Shown here piece after piece: positions 1-8,817 of a stretch of DNA of 64,000 bases. Numbering within the stretch: the first letter of the stretch is position 1; each line of letters starts with the position of its first letter. Position numbers and translations under genes: made by a program. Below the pieces are notes generated by a model, which saw only the letters and a program-made list of their open reading frames with translations, was not told the DNA's origin and did no database searches. Origin of the DNA: Prevotella sp. UBA2756 (GTDB taxonomy: Bacteria > Bacteroidota > Bacteroidia > Bacteroidales > Bacteroidaceae); assembly GCA_002353205.1 (NCBI GenBank), contig DEJE01000038.1, forward strand, positions 1 through 64,000. The letters are read 5' to 3'.

Positions 1-593
1 TCGATATAGAGGTCCATCATGCCGGGATAGGGGCGGCCGATCTGTGCGATGTTGGTGTCGCGGAAGCGGCGGCGCACCTGTGCGGCACGGCACCAGTCTT
101 CAATCTCGCGCTGCACCTCGGGGTCGCCACCCTCGACGACGCCGGTGATGACGGCCGAACGCTTGCCGGCGCGGTTGAGGTCGGCCACCATCTCGCCGAT
201 GGCGCCGCAGGCATAGAGGTCGCCCAGCCAGATGGGGATGTCGGTCTTGGCATAGTCGGGAGCGAGCTTCTTCTGCACGTTGACGATGACGACGGGCACA
301 TTGAGGTCGCGCACGGCGGGCAGCATATTATAAGAGGTGCAGTAGGTGAGCATCTGGAGGATGACCAGGTCGACGTCGGCAGCGCGGAACTTGTCGCCGG
401 CGGCCATCGACTGCTCTTTGGTGGTCACCATGCCGCCGTCGATGATCTCGATGGTGTCGGGCAGGGTCTTCTTGAAGTCAGCATACTGCTGCTCGAAGTT
501 GGGAACGAGCTGTGGGAACTGAGGCAGGTAGGCCTGCAGGGCGATAGAGAACACGCCCACTCTTGCTTTGGTTTCAACTAATGGTTTTGCCAT
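1..593 (-). CDS. L-fucose/L-arabinose isomerase family protein (3' end beyond window)
   Basis: The reading frame is open from the ATG at 591-593 down to the window edge (197 complete codons), so the C-terminal part is missing. The N-terminus begins MAKPLVETKARVGVFS and continues with alternating hydrophobic strands (VDLVILQMLTYCTSY, VPVVIVNVQ, KRSAVITGVVEGG), as in the Rossmann-like N-terminal domain of fucose/arabinose isomerase-family enzymes. The catalytic C-terminal domain is not in view, so the substrate cannot be read from the sequence. It lies 127 bp downstream of rhaB on the same strand, which suggests an aldose to ketose step ahead of that kinase. It does not resemble the TIM-barrel rhamnose isomerase I would expect for a classic rhamnose operon. 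Family assignment is fairly secure; substrate is open. Confidence 0.75.
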   Translation of the reverse strand, partial: MAKPLVETKARVGVFSIALQAYLPQFPQLVPNFEQQYADFKKTLPDTIEIIDGGMVTTKEQSMAAGDKFRAADVDLVILQMLTYCTSYNMLPAVRDLNVPVVIVNVQKKLAPDYAKTDIPIWLGDLYACGAIGEMVADLNRAGKRSAVITGVVEGGDPEVQREIEDWCRAAQVRRRFRDTNIAQIGRPYPGMMDLYI

Positions 594-720
594 AATTACG
601 GGCCCCTCTCTTATCCCCAAGGTAGGGGAAGACCGAACAGGGGCATCGGGTCTTTTAGTTATTAATAAGGTTTTTATTATCAGCAATGATCTCCTCCCCT
701 CGGGGAGGCTGGGAGGGGGC
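594..720. repeat. GC-rich palindromic element between rhaB and the isomerase gene
   Basis: The 127-bp gap holds the palindrome CCTCCCCTCGGGGAGG at 693-708, followed by a G-rich run, and a weaker CCCC/GGGG pair near 616-628. It is one copy of the interspersed GC-rich family seen again at 18331-18535 and 20107-20310. It could fold as a hairpin in the mRNA between the two genes. Confidence 0.7.
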
Positions 721-2199
721 CTATTTCTTATTCGTAATCTGCAGATACTTGTCGAAGGCGGCATCCCAGGCGGCCTTGTCGGTCGGCTCGTACTTCACCA
801 GCTCGATGCTGTTGGCGATGATGCGGCGCATGTCCCAGATGTCCTTCACGGCACCTACCGACTTGGCCTGCACCATGATGTTGCCCAGCGCCGTGCCCTC
901 GGTGGGCCCTGCCAGCACTTCGGCACCCGTGGAGTTGGCGGTGAACTGGTTAAGGTAGGCGTTGCGCGATCCTCCTCCGATGATGTGGAGTGTCTCGATG
1001 GGGAACGATGCCATCTCTTTCAGGTAGTTGAACACCTGCTTGTAGCGCAGAGCCAGCGAGTCGAAGATGCAGCGCGTGGTCTCGGCGTAGTTCGCGGGCA
1101 CATGCTGTCCGGTCTGCCGGCAGTAGTCGCGTATGGCTTCCTGCATGTTCGACGGATTGGCAAACATGGGGTCGTCGGGGTTGATGATGCTCTGGAATGC
1201 CGGCACCTTGATGGCATCGGCGATGAGAGTGCCGTAGTCGGTGGGCGCATCGGTCCACTCCTTGCGGCAGCGCTCGAGGAGCCACATGCCGCAGATGTTC
1301 TTCAGGAAGCGCGTCGTGCCCTCGATACCACCCTCGTTGGTGAAGTTGCGCTCGTAGCTCATGTCGCTGATGATGGCGTCCTTCGTCTCGATACCCATCA
1401 GACTCCAGGTTCCGCTCGACAGATAGGCGAACTTCTCGTCCTTGGCGGGAACGGCAGCGACGGCCGACCCCGTGTCGTGACCGGCGACGGCAATCACCGG
1501 AACGGGTCCGAGCCCTGTCATGCGGCGCACCTCTTCAGACAGACAGCCGATGAGTTCGCCCGGCTGCACCATCTTGCCGAACTTCGAGCGCGTCAGTCCG
1601 ATGCTGTTCAGCAGGCGCTCGTCGAGCTGCTTGGTGCGCGGGTCGAGGAGCTGCGACGTGGAGGCGATGGTGTATTCGCACACCTCGTTGCCGGTTAGCA
1701 TCCAGCTCAGGGCGTCGGGGACGAAGAGAATCTTCGCCGCGTTTCTGAAGGCGGCGTTCCCCTCGCGCTTCATGGCGTAGAGTTGGAAGATGCTGTTGAA
1801 ATTGAGGAACTGTATGCCCGTGACATCGTACACCTCTTTCTTCGAGATGACATGCTTCAGGTAGTCGTCCATCGCGTCGAACGTGATGGGGTCGCGGTAG
1901 GCGCGCGGGTTGCGAAGGATGGCTCCGTCGTCGCCGATGAAGACGAAGTCGACGCCCCAGGTGTCGATACCGATGCTTGTGATTTCGACGTTGCGCTGTG
2001 CAACCGCCTTCAGTCCCTTGATGATTTCGAAGTACAGGGCGTAGATGTCCCAGTAGAAATGCCCGCCTTGCTCGATGAGGTTGTTGGGAAAGCGCGTCAC
2101 TTCCTCCAGCTCAATCTTCCCCTCGGCAAGGGTTCCGAGAATCGTTCTGCCACTGGTTGCTCCGAGGTCAACCGCAAAGAAATACTTATTATTCTGCAT
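721..2199 (-). CDS. rhaB: Rhamnulokinase-like FGGY carbohydrate kinase
   Basis: This 492-residue FGGY-family kinase phosphorylates a ketose, probably L-rhamnulose or L-fuculose, in the cytoplasm. The N-terminal phosphate loop reads FAVDLGATSGRTILG, followed by GIDTWGVDFVFIG, TNEGGIEG, LSSGTWSLMG and the C-terminal ADP-binding segment HIIGGGSRNAYLNQ. These blocks follow E. coli RhaB in order. I chose the ATG at 2199 (MQNNKYFF) over the longer frame starting at 2232, because a -7 box lies at 2230-2237 and the extra residues are not conserved in the family. Translation of the downstream isomerase-family gene is in the same direction, so the pair forms a plausible uptake-independent catabolic unit. 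A GC-rich palindrome sits between the two genes. Specificity for rhamnulose rather than fuculose is inferred from similarity only. Confidence 0.88.
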   Translation of the reverse strand: MQNNKYFFAVDLGATSGRTILGTLAEGKIELEEVTRFPNNLIEQGGHFYWDIYALYFEIIKGLKAVAQRNVEITSIGIDTWGVDFVFIGDDGAILRNPRAYRDPITFDAMDDYLKHVISKKEVYDVTGIQFLNFNSIFQLYAMKREGNAAFRNAAKILFVPDALSWMLTGNEVCEYTIASTSQLLDPRTKQLDERLLNSIGLTRSKFGKMVQPGELIGCLSEEVRRMTGLGPVPVIAVAGHDTGSAVAAVPAKDEKFAYLSSGTWSLMGIETKDAIISDMSYERNFTNEGGIEGTTRFLKNICGMWLLERCRKEWTDAPTDYGTLIADAIKVPAFQSIINPDDPMFANPSNMQEAIRDYCRQTGQHVPANYAETTRCIFDSLALRYKQVFNYLKEMASFPIETLHIIGGGSRNAYLNQFTANSTGAEVLAGPTEGTALGNIMVQAKSVGAVKDIWDMRRIIANSIELVKYEPTDKAAWDAAFDKYLQITNKK

Positions 2200-2229
2200 A
2201 ATGTGTAGTTTGATGTTTTTTTGATGCTG

Positions 2230-2257
2230 CAAAAATACGAATAATATTCCATTTCAA
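2230..2257 (-). promoter_or_regulatory. Promoter of rhaB
   Basis: On the minus strand TATTTTTG (2237-2230) matches the Bacteroidetes -7 consensus TAnnTTTG. A TTG lies about 17 bp upstream (2257-2255). The box is 31 bp ahead of the chosen ATG. Confidence 0.6.
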
Positions 2258-2365
2258 CCCTTGACATTTTGATTTTCAGACCCAAAGATTTGCCATCGGC
2301 AACGATACCGAAAGCCGATGCTGCAGCGTTTCGTGTCGCTTCAGACGGCTTTTTACGACGAAAAC

Positions 2366-3274
2366 TTATTGTTGGGGAGGGCAGGGGAGGCCGTAGCGGG
2401 CGCAGAAAGCCTCGAGCTGTTGGCGCGTGCGAGCCTTGAACTGCTGATAATCAGGGTTTTCAGGATTGAAAGGTTTGTGGGCGAGTGCCTGCTTGATGGG
2501 GCGGTACTCTTCAACGAACCGGTGCGTTTCGGGTGCGAAAAAAGTCTGTGCGAAACGCTCGTAGACGTATTCCACGGCCTGTTCCGACGGGTGGAGCATG
2601 TCGGCCGCGTAGAAACGGTAGTCGCGCAGTTCGTCGTTGACAATCTCGTAGGCGGGGAAGTAAGTTAGTTCATAGTTCATAGTGCATAGTTCTTGGTCGT
2701 TGGTATCGTCGTTGGTCGATGGTTGGGTGGCGGGGCGGTCATCATCGAGGGCATGGTTCTTTGTTTCCTTCGACATGAGGGCGTCGACGGCGAGCAGGAG
2801 GGTAGCTTTCGAGAGCTGACTGCCGTGGAATCCGTACTTGGCGTAGCGGATGGGACTGACCGTAAGGATGATATGTACGTGCGGATTGGCTGCCTGCAGA
2901 AGGGCGACGGCTTGCTGCAGATAGTCGCTGCACTGCTCCACAGAGAGCTGTTCTTCGCGGAAGAGCGCTTGCGGGCGCTTCTGGCAGTTGTCCACAATCT
3001 CGCCAGTCTCCTTCAGAATGTAGACATGGTTGGTGCCGAGGGTGATGACGGCTACGTCGGGAGCCTGATGCGACGGCAGGTATCGCTGCAGCGTGTGCAC
3101 GATGCTTGCCGGGTTGTACATCACGCCATAGGGGTTGACGACGGTCTGAAAGAGGTTGTCGGCGAAGCGTTGCCCGATGTTGGCCGCGAAGCAGCTGCCC
3201 ACGAAGAGCAGTCTGTCGGTGGGGATGATGCTGAACGGCGGTTGTGCGATGGTGACGGGTGTGCGGAACTCCAT
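2366..3274 (-). CDS. GSCFA domain protein with a heptamer-repeat insertion
   Basis: A 302-residue protein carrying the family signature GSCFAANIG near residue 27, followed by NPYGVMYNP, VITLGTNHV, LTVSPIRY and MLHPSEQAVEYV, the conserved blocks of GSCFA proteins (SGNH-hydrolase-like fold, activity not established). It starts 6 bp after the fkp stop, so it is probably cotranscribed with fkp and the YfhO gene and may act in glycoconjugate modification. Residues about 172-203 (HALDDDRP... to ...TMNYELT) look inserted: that stretch is low in complexity and its end is encoded by four tandem heptamers (AGTTCAT-type, 2667-2694) of the kind otherwise found between genes. Seven-base units shift frame when copy number changes, so this gene could switch on and off. 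Confidence 0.8.
   Translation of the reverse strand: MEFRTPVTIAQPPFSIIPTDRLLFVGSCFAANIGQRFADNLFQTVVNPYGVMYNPASIVHTLQRYLPSHQAPDVAVITLGTNHVYILKETGEIVDNCQKRPQALFREEQLSVEQCSDYLQQAVALLQAANPHVHIILTVSPIRYAKYGFHGSQLSKATLLLAVDALMSKETKNHALDDDRPATQPSTNDDTNDQELCTMNYELTYFPAYEIVNDELRDYRFYAADMLHPSEQAVEYVYERFAQTFFAPETHRFVEEYRPIKQALAHKPFNPENPDYQQFKARTRQQLEAFCARYGLPCPPQQ
2667..2694. repeat. Heptamer array inside the GSCFA gene
   Basis: Four 7-bp units on the plus strand (AGTTCAT, AGTTCAT, AGTGCAT, AGTTCTT). They are within the coding frame on the minus strand. Related arrays are at 8694-8721, 10041-10068, 18280-18321, 18531-18551, 20084-20104 and 29820-29861. Confidence 0.8.
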
Positions 3275-3280
3275 GGCTTC

Positions 3281-6154
3281 TTAACTCCTGCTTACCTGCA
3301 AGCCCTCGTGGCTGAGCGCCATCTCGACGAAGCGGGCGTTGCCGTTGGGGCGGTTCTTTGTCAGTGTCTGCTTGATGCGGACGGCAGCCTCGGGGTCTTT
3401 GGCCACCATGTAGAGGTAGCCTCCGCCGCCGGCTCCTGCCAGTTTGTAGCCCAGACAGAGGTCGTCGATCTGCCGTGTGATGGCATTCACCTCGTCGGGG
3501 TCAGTGCCGCTGTCGATGAGTCGGTTCTGTTCCCACGTCTTGCGCACGAGTTGTCCCATGGTGCTGAAGTCGGCCCGCTGGATGGCTTCGTACATGTCGA
3601 GAGCGTGCTCCTTCATCTGGCGCAGCAGCGCCAGCTCGGTGTTCTGGTTGAGGAACATGCGTCTGACGATCTCTGCAAGGATGGTCTTCGCCGTCCGCGT
3701 GATTCCTGTATAGTAAAGCAGGTGGCAGGCTCGGTGTTCGGGCTGCGTGAACAGGTCGGTGGGCAGCCATCTCACGGTGGGTGTCTGCTCGAATCCCCGT
3801 TCGGTCTGCAGCAACTTCACCCCTTGCAGGATGCCTCCGAACTGGTCTTGCCATCCTCCGCCAGTGGTGAGGAGCTGCTCGAGGACGAGCGTGCGGCTGC
3901 CAATCTCATTCTTGTCCCATGCCAGTCCGCAGAAATCGTTGAGCGCGCCGAGCACGGTGGCGGCGAGAATGCTGCTGGTGCCCAGGCCGCTGCCAGCCGG
4001 AATGGCTGACAGGAGCGTCAGTTCGATGCCGCATCCGAAGTCGTGCAGCTGGTGTTCGAGGGTGTCGAAGGCCTCCTGCGAGAATTGCGGCAGGAAGCCA
4101 GCCAGTGCGAGCGCCGCCTTGGGAATGGAGAAAGGGCTCCCCACGTGTCGGAAGTCGGCCAGTTCGTCGTAGGATCCGATGCGCTCCATGGCTCCGAGGT
4201 CGATGCTTCGCAGGACGATGTGCGGCTCCTTGCACGGACGGATGTAGACTTGCAGCGGCGGTTGGCCGTTGAGTTCGATGGCGAGGTTCACCACGTTGCC
4301 GCCCTCCATGAGGCAGTAGGGTGGGGTGTCGGTCCATCCTCCGGCGATATCAATGCGCACGGGGCTCCGTCCCCACACGATCTGATCGCCATAGACCGAC
4401 ATGCGTGGTGCCTGCTGTTCTGTCAAAGCGCGGCCGGTGAGCCCTTCGCGCAGCAGTGCGAAAGCCTTTTCCTGATGGTCGGTCATCCGCTGTTGCAGCG
4501 AGTGTTGGCCCTCGGTGATGCCTTCGGCTATCATCATGCGGGCCAACTCAGACCTGAACATGCTGTCGTGGATGCGGGTCATGAGCGGTGCCTGTTCGCT
4601 GATGGGGAGCGGTTCGGGAATGTGTTGCGAGGAGAAACATCGTGCGGCATCTTCGAGATCGGTCTGGTAGAACACGCTGTGCTCGTAGTTGCGGGCCAGG
4701 GCGCGCCAGTTGTCGTTGCGGAAGAGCCGTCGCTGCAGCACCAGACGCGTCAGGTTGGCCTCGTTCGAGAGGTCGTCGGCGCTGGCCTTTCGGCTTTCTG
4801 TCCACAGACGACGTGCGCCTTCGAGCTCGGGCTGGTACAACATCCAGCGTAGCAGCAGTGCTGCGTCGTGCAGATTGTCGGTGATGGGGAAGATGCGTGC
4901 CGACTGCAGGTCGTGTCGGCCGTCGATATTGTCGATGGTGATGTGCCTTTCCTGAGCCCAGACGCTGAAGGGTCGGCCGAGGAAAAGCGTTGTGTTGTCG
5001 TGTAGGTCGCCTCGGAAGAGGTCGTCGTAGCCGTAGGGCCGTATGCAATAGTCATCGGTTCCTACGGGCACGATGTCGATGCAGTCGCGCGGTCGCAGGG
5101 CGATTTGCCAGTCGTTCTGCGGCACTCCGGTGATGATGTTCTCGCGTGCCAGCGTCCAGTGCCGTCCCACGAAGCTGTTCTCAATCCACAGGTTCTGGTT
5201 CTTCTCGCTGATGCTTGTCTCAACGATGGCGTTCTGCACGAACATGGCGGGGTGCGGTTTCCGCGAGTGGTGCATGATTTCGCGCTGGTCGTTGACGAGA
5301 TTCTGAATGGCAAGCGTTGAGGAAATCATCTCGTGAGAGGTGCCGAAATGGTAGAATTCGCCTCCCGGCAGCGGCAGAATGGCCACGCTGAGGCTGTTCA
5401 GTTCGTCGTCGTGGATGGTGGGATCGGTGCCCAGAGTGCATCCGAATTCTCCATACAGGTCGTAGTTTCCGATAGTGCCGTTGTGGATGGAATGCTTCAT
5501 GAGCAGCTCTACGGCACGGTCGCTGAGGAGCCATATCCCGATGTCGGTGAGGTAGAAATGGTCTTTCGACAGTTCGCCCAGCGTCTTTACCGACGGTTTC
5601 TGCAGCATGCACTTCAGCTTTGACGGCGATTGTCGGACTGCGACGAAGACGCCATGGTCCTTTGCTATCTCCGGTCCGAGCCACAGTCCGTAGCATACGA
5701 CGTCGGCCTGGGGAATCTTCTGCAGCGGCTTGGTGGCGCGTATGAGCACGTCGCCACTGACGATCATCGTGTGCAGGCTGTCGGGAGCTGCTGCCATGAT
5801 GCGCTCATAGAGAGGGACCTGGAGCGACAGCAGGTCTTGCGAGAGCCGTTGTCCGCGCTCCCATCGGAAGACGGGAACCGGTGTGAGCACCTTTCCCGAT
5901 GGTGCGTAGGCCGGCAGGCGTCGGCTTTGTCCGCCGGCATGTAGCAGCAGTCGCTTGTCGTCAGCGAGCCAGCTGCTGAAGGAACGTCCTTGCTCAGCTG
6001 CGAAGGCTTCTTGCAGTAGCCATGCACTGCCGCCCCCGCTGCCTAATCGTCGGCCTACGGGGTCGTTTGTGCAGAACCATTCGTTCCTATCCAGTTCGGT
6101 CACCTCGTGGAATACGCTGACGAGGTTGGGCGGCAGCGACAGCAGTTTCTTCAT
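3281..6154 (-). CDS. fkp: Bifunctional fucokinase / GDP-L-fucose pyrophosphorylase
   Basis: A 957-residue cytoplasmic enzyme that converts free L-fucose to fucose-1-phosphate and then to GDP-L-fucose, the donor for fucosylated surface glycans. The N-terminal pyrophosphorylase half contains LLHAGGQSRRLPAYAPSGK and TPVPVFRWERG. The C-terminal GHMP kinase half contains PVRIDIAGGWTDTPPYC, IPAGSGLGTSSILAA and KLAGAGGGGYLYM. Order, length and the ...LQVSRS end match Bacteroides fragilis Fkp (949 aa). I took the ATG at 6154 because it overlaps the upstream stop as ATGA and gives MKKLLSLP, as in the B. fragilis protein; a longer start at 6172 is also open. A GSCFA gene follows 6 bp downstream. Assignment is very secure. 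Confidence 0.97.
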   Translation of the reverse strand: MKKLLSLPPNLVSVFHEVTELDRNEWFCTNDPVGRRLGSGGGSAWLLQEAFAAEQGRSFSSWLADDKRLLLHAGGQSRRLPAYAPSGKVLTPVPVFRWERGQRLSQDLLSLQVPLYERIMAAAPDSLHTMIVSGDVLIRATKPLQKIPQADVVCYGLWLGPEIAKDHGVFVAVRQSPSKLKCMLQKPSVKTLGELSKDHFYLTDIGIWLLSDRAVELLMKHSIHNGTIGNYDLYGEFGCTLGTDPTIHDDELNSLSVAILPLPGGEFYHFGTSHEMISSTLAIQNLVNDQREIMHHSRKPHPAMFVQNAIVETSISEKNQNLWIENSFVGRHWTLARENIITGVPQNDWQIALRPRDCIDIVPVGTDDYCIRPYGYDDLFRGDLHDNTTLFLGRPFSVWAQERHITIDNIDGRHDLQSARIFPITDNLHDAALLLRWMLYQPELEGARRLWTESRKASADDLSNEANLTRLVLQRRLFRNDNWRALARNYEHSVFYQTDLEDAARCFSSQHIPEPLPISEQAPLMTRIHDSMFRSELARMMIAEGITEGQHSLQQRMTDHQEKAFALLREGLTGRALTEQQAPRMSVYGDQIVWGRSPVRIDIAGGWTDTPPYCLMEGGNVVNLAIELNGQPPLQVYIRPCKEPHIVLRSIDLGAMERIGSYDELADFRHVGSPFSIPKAALALAGFLPQFSQEAFDTLEHQLHDFGCGIELTLLSAIPAGSGLGTSSILAATVLGALNDFCGLAWDKNEIGSRTLVLEQLLTTGGGWQDQFGGILQGVKLLQTERGFEQTPTVRWLPTDLFTQPEHRACHLLYYTGITRTAKTILAEIVRRMFLNQNTELALLRQMKEHALDMYEAIQRADFSTMGQLVRKTWEQNRLIDSGTDPDEVNAITRQIDDLCLGYKLAGAGGGGYLYMVAKDPEAAVRIKQTLTKNRPNGNARFVEMALSHEGLQVSRS

Positions 6155-8643
6155 TGTTTCCTTCTCTTCCATTCAACGTAGCCCAGGAAGATGACCGCCA
6201 GTACGAGGATTCCGATGGCAACGTAGGCGATTGTCTCTGTAGTGTCGATGCTCTTTGGGTAGAACATGAGCTCCACCTGGTGTTGTCCTGCGCTGACGTT
6301 CAGTGCTCGTAGGATGTAGTCCACGCGTCCCAGCTCAGCCTCCTGTCCGTCGATGGTTGCCGTCCATCCGGGATAATAGATCTCTGAGAAGACGACGATG
6401 CCTCCCTTTCCTGACTGCACGTCGTAGGTGAGGTGGTTGGGTTCGTATGCCGTCAGTGTTACGATGCTTGTGTCGTCCTGCTGCTGAGCCTGTCCGAGCT
6501 GTTTCTCGAATCGCTTGTCGGCCACGGCCTCGTGTCGTAGCTTCAACTTGCCGACGGTCTCTATCTCCTGATTGGCGTTGTCTACATATTGTATGTTGTC
6601 CACGAACCATGCGTTTCCGTAGGCATAGACGTTCTGTAGTGCTACCGTCTCGCTGTTCTGTAGCGGTACGATGATGTACCGAGTGTTGAGCATGTTGAGC
6701 ACAGGCCAGATGCTGTCGCCGTTGATCTTTGTCATATCGCCGGCAGCTTCGGGGATAGCCTGTGACATGCTTTGCATTTCAGGGCTGATGTATGCGTCGA
6801 TCATCTCCTGGTATCGTCTCAGCTTGGCAGCGTGGTATCCTCCGATGCTCTTGTGGTAGTATGACGTCTCGTTCTCGTTGAAGGCGTTTGGCGAGAGGTT
6901 GAGCACTCGGAAGTTTCCCTGCTGGCTCTTGTCCTGTAGTATCATCTCGTCGGCTTTCGTCTTCGGCTGTGCAGCCTCTCGCTCGCTCTTTGGCACGAAC
7001 ATGTCGTTGTTGAGGTATCGTTTGTTGATCTGCCAGAGGTCGATGAGGCATAGCACGATGATGGCGCCCACCATGTGTCCGGCCTTGATCTTGCGTGCTT
7101 TGAAGAGCAACAGCAGGAGTGTACCTATGATGATGATGATGAGTGATCGCCAGCAGTCGGCAGTGAACATGGCTTGCCGCATTTCGGTGAGGTTGCTCAC
7201 GATGGGTCCCACCACGTCTTGCGGCAGCGCCTGCTTGAGCATGTCGAGCTCGGCCGTCGGTATGAATGTGAAGAAGGTGCCGGGAGCGGCAGCGAAGATG
7301 AGGCATGCCCCTGCTGTGAGTGCGAGACTGGTGTAGATCCACTTCATGTTCTTCGCCAGTAGTTCGGGCTCGTCGACGATTTTCTTGAGTCCCATCATGG
7401 CGAGCAGTGGTATTGTGAATTCAGCGATGACGAGTATGGATGCGACTGTCCTGAACTTGGCGTACATCGGCATGTAGTCGAGGAAGAAGTCAGTGAGTGG
7501 CATGAAGTTTTTTCCCCACGACAGCATGACGGAGAGTATGGTGACAGCGAGTAGTGCCCACTTCATGGGTCCCTTGACGATGAACACAGCGAGCACGAAG
7601 AGGAAGATGACGAAAGCCCCCACGTAGACCGGTCCGCTTGTTCCCGGTTGCTCGCCCCAGTATTGTCCGAGTTGCTGGTATACTTGCAGGAAGTCAGGGT
7701 TAGCTTTCTTCATTGCTGTCTCGTTCATTGACAGTGGCACGGAAGCCCCACCCTTGGCGTTAGGAATGAGCAGCGTCCACGTCTCTCCGATGCCGTAGCT
7801 CCACTGTGTGATGTAGTCACGGTCGAGCCCGCTGCTTGTCTGGTTGGCGGCGTTCTCCTTGACGAGCTCGCTCTTTCCGCGCATCGACTCCTGAGAGTAT
7901 TGCCATGTGTGATAGAGCGTTGACAGGTTGATGCACAGTCCGATGGCTCCTCCGATGAAGGTGACGGCAGTAGCCTTGAGGAAATGAGCCATTTTCCTCT
8001 TTCGCACTGCATCGACGAGCCATGCTGCCATCATGAAGAGAATGATGAACATGTAGTAGTATGTCATCTGCACATGGTTGGCGTAGATTTCGAAAGCGGT
8101 GAAGAGCGCCGTGACGACAAGTCCCCATAGGTACCGCCCCCTGTATGCGAGTACGATACCCGCTATCAACGGCGGGAGGTATGCGAGCGCCCACACTTTC
8201 CAGATGTGCCCTGCTGCTATGATGATGAGGAAGTAGGTGCTGAATGCCCACACGACCGCTCCGAGAGCCGCCATGGCCTGTCGGAAGTCGAAAGCCCGTA
8301 GCAGGATGTAGAAACCGAGCAGGTATGCGAAGAGGTACCACACGTTCTCAGGAAGCCACAGGTGGTATGCTTTGATGATCGAGCTGAGCCCGTCAGTGCT
8401 TGGGTAGGAAGGTGCAGACTGGTAAGTTGGCATTCCTCCGAATGCGGAGTTTGTCCATCGTGTTGTCTTTCCTGTCTGCTGTCTGTAGTTCTTGGCTTCT
8501 TGTCCGAGTCCGACGCCGGCCGAAGCGTCGTGTCGGTAGAGAATTTTCCCGTCGAACACGGCAGGCGAGAAGTAAGCGAACGCGATGATAACGAACAAGA
8601 CTACTGCGAGTAGGTCTGGCAGGAGGAGTTTCCAGTTTTTCAT
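6151..8643 (-). CDS. YfhO-family multi-spanning membrane protein
   Basis: An 830-residue integral membrane protein with an N-terminal helix (LLLPDLLAVVLFVIIAFAYF), an extracytoplasmic loop holding LYRHDASAGVG, then about eleven further hydrophobic helices and a large soluble C-terminal part ending in a last helix (TIAYVAIGILVLAVIFLGYV). This arrangement fits the YfhO family, thought to be GT-C-like glycosyltransferases or lipid-linked sugar modifiers. ATG at 8643 (MKNWKLLL) is preferred: the longer frame would start within a heptamer repeat upstream of the promoter. Its stop overlaps the fkp start (ATGA), so translation of the two is coupled, which suggests a role linked to fucosylated surface glycans. 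The acceptor and donor are unknown. Confidence 0.85.
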   Translation of the reverse strand: MKNWKLLLPDLLAVVLFVIIAFAYFSPAVFDGKILYRHDASAGVGLGQEAKNYRQQTGKTTRWTNSAFGGMPTYQSAPSYPSTDGLSSIIKAYHLWLPENVWYLFAYLLGFYILLRAFDFRQAMAALGAVVWAFSTYFLIIIAAGHIWKVWALAYLPPLIAGIVLAYRGRYLWGLVVTALFTAFEIYANHVQMTYYYMFIILFMMAAWLVDAVRKRKMAHFLKATAVTFIGGAIGLCINLSTLYHTWQYSQESMRGKSELVKENAANQTSSGLDRDYITQWSYGIGETWTLLIPNAKGGASVPLSMNETAMKKANPDFLQVYQQLGQYWGEQPGTSGPVYVGAFVIFLFVLAVFIVKGPMKWALLAVTILSVMLSWGKNFMPLTDFFLDYMPMYAKFRTVASILVIAEFTIPLLAMMGLKKIVDEPELLAKNMKWIYTSLALTAGACLIFAAAPGTFFTFIPTAELDMLKQALPQDVVGPIVSNLTEMRQAMFTADCWRSLIIIIIGTLLLLLFKARKIKAGHMVGAIIVLCLIDLWQINKRYLNNDMFVPKSEREAAQPKTKADEMILQDKSQQGNFRVLNLSPNAFNENETSYYHKSIGGYHAAKLRRYQEMIDAYISPEMQSMSQAIPEAAGDMTKINGDSIWPVLNMLNTRYIIVPLQNSETVALQNVYAYGNAWFVDNIQYVDNANQEIETVGKLKLRHEAVADKRFEKQLGQAQQQDDTSIVTLTAYEPNHLTYDVQSGKGGIVVFSEIYYPGWTATIDGQEAELGRVDYILRALNVSAGQHQVELMFYPKSIDTTETIAYVAIGILVLAVIFLGYVEWKRRKQ

Positions 8644-8672
8644 TTTCTCTGTCAATATGATTTTTTCAGGGA

Positions 8673-8680
8673 CAAAATTA
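8673..8680 (-). promoter_or_regulatory. -7 box of the yfhO-fkp-GSCFA operon
   Basis: TAATTTTG on the minus strand, 30 bp ahead of the ATG. No TTTG -33 box lies 19-20 bp upstream. Instead a heptamer array (8694-8721) fills that region. Confidence 0.55.
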
Positions 8681-8693
8681 CAAAAAAGTTTAT

Positions 8694-8721
8694 AGTTCAT
8701 GGTTCATAGTTGATAGTTTTT
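8694..8721. repeat. Heptamer array upstream of yfhO
   Basis: Four 7-bp units (AGTTCAT, GGTTCAT, AGTTGAT, AGTTTTT) starting 14 bp upstream of the -7 box of yfhO, where the -33 element should be. Confidence 0.75.
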
Positions 8722-8787
8722 TTATGTAGAGGTGATTTTTTTCTGCATTTTTTGCTCTGAGTGCGCCTTCATTGTCGTTTTTTTGCG

Positions 8788-8795
8788 TACTTTTG
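8788..8795 (+). promoter_or_regulatory. -7 box of mtnN
   Basis: TACTTTTG, a full match to TAnnTTTG, 22 bp ahead of the ATG at 8818. No clear -33 box. Confidence 0.5.
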
Positions 8796-8817
8796 CAGTA
8801 GTAAAAACATTTTGGAG

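Noticed and set aside
568..1698. 376-residue plus-strand frame opposite rhaB
   Set aside because: Shadow of the kinase gene and of the repeat next to it.
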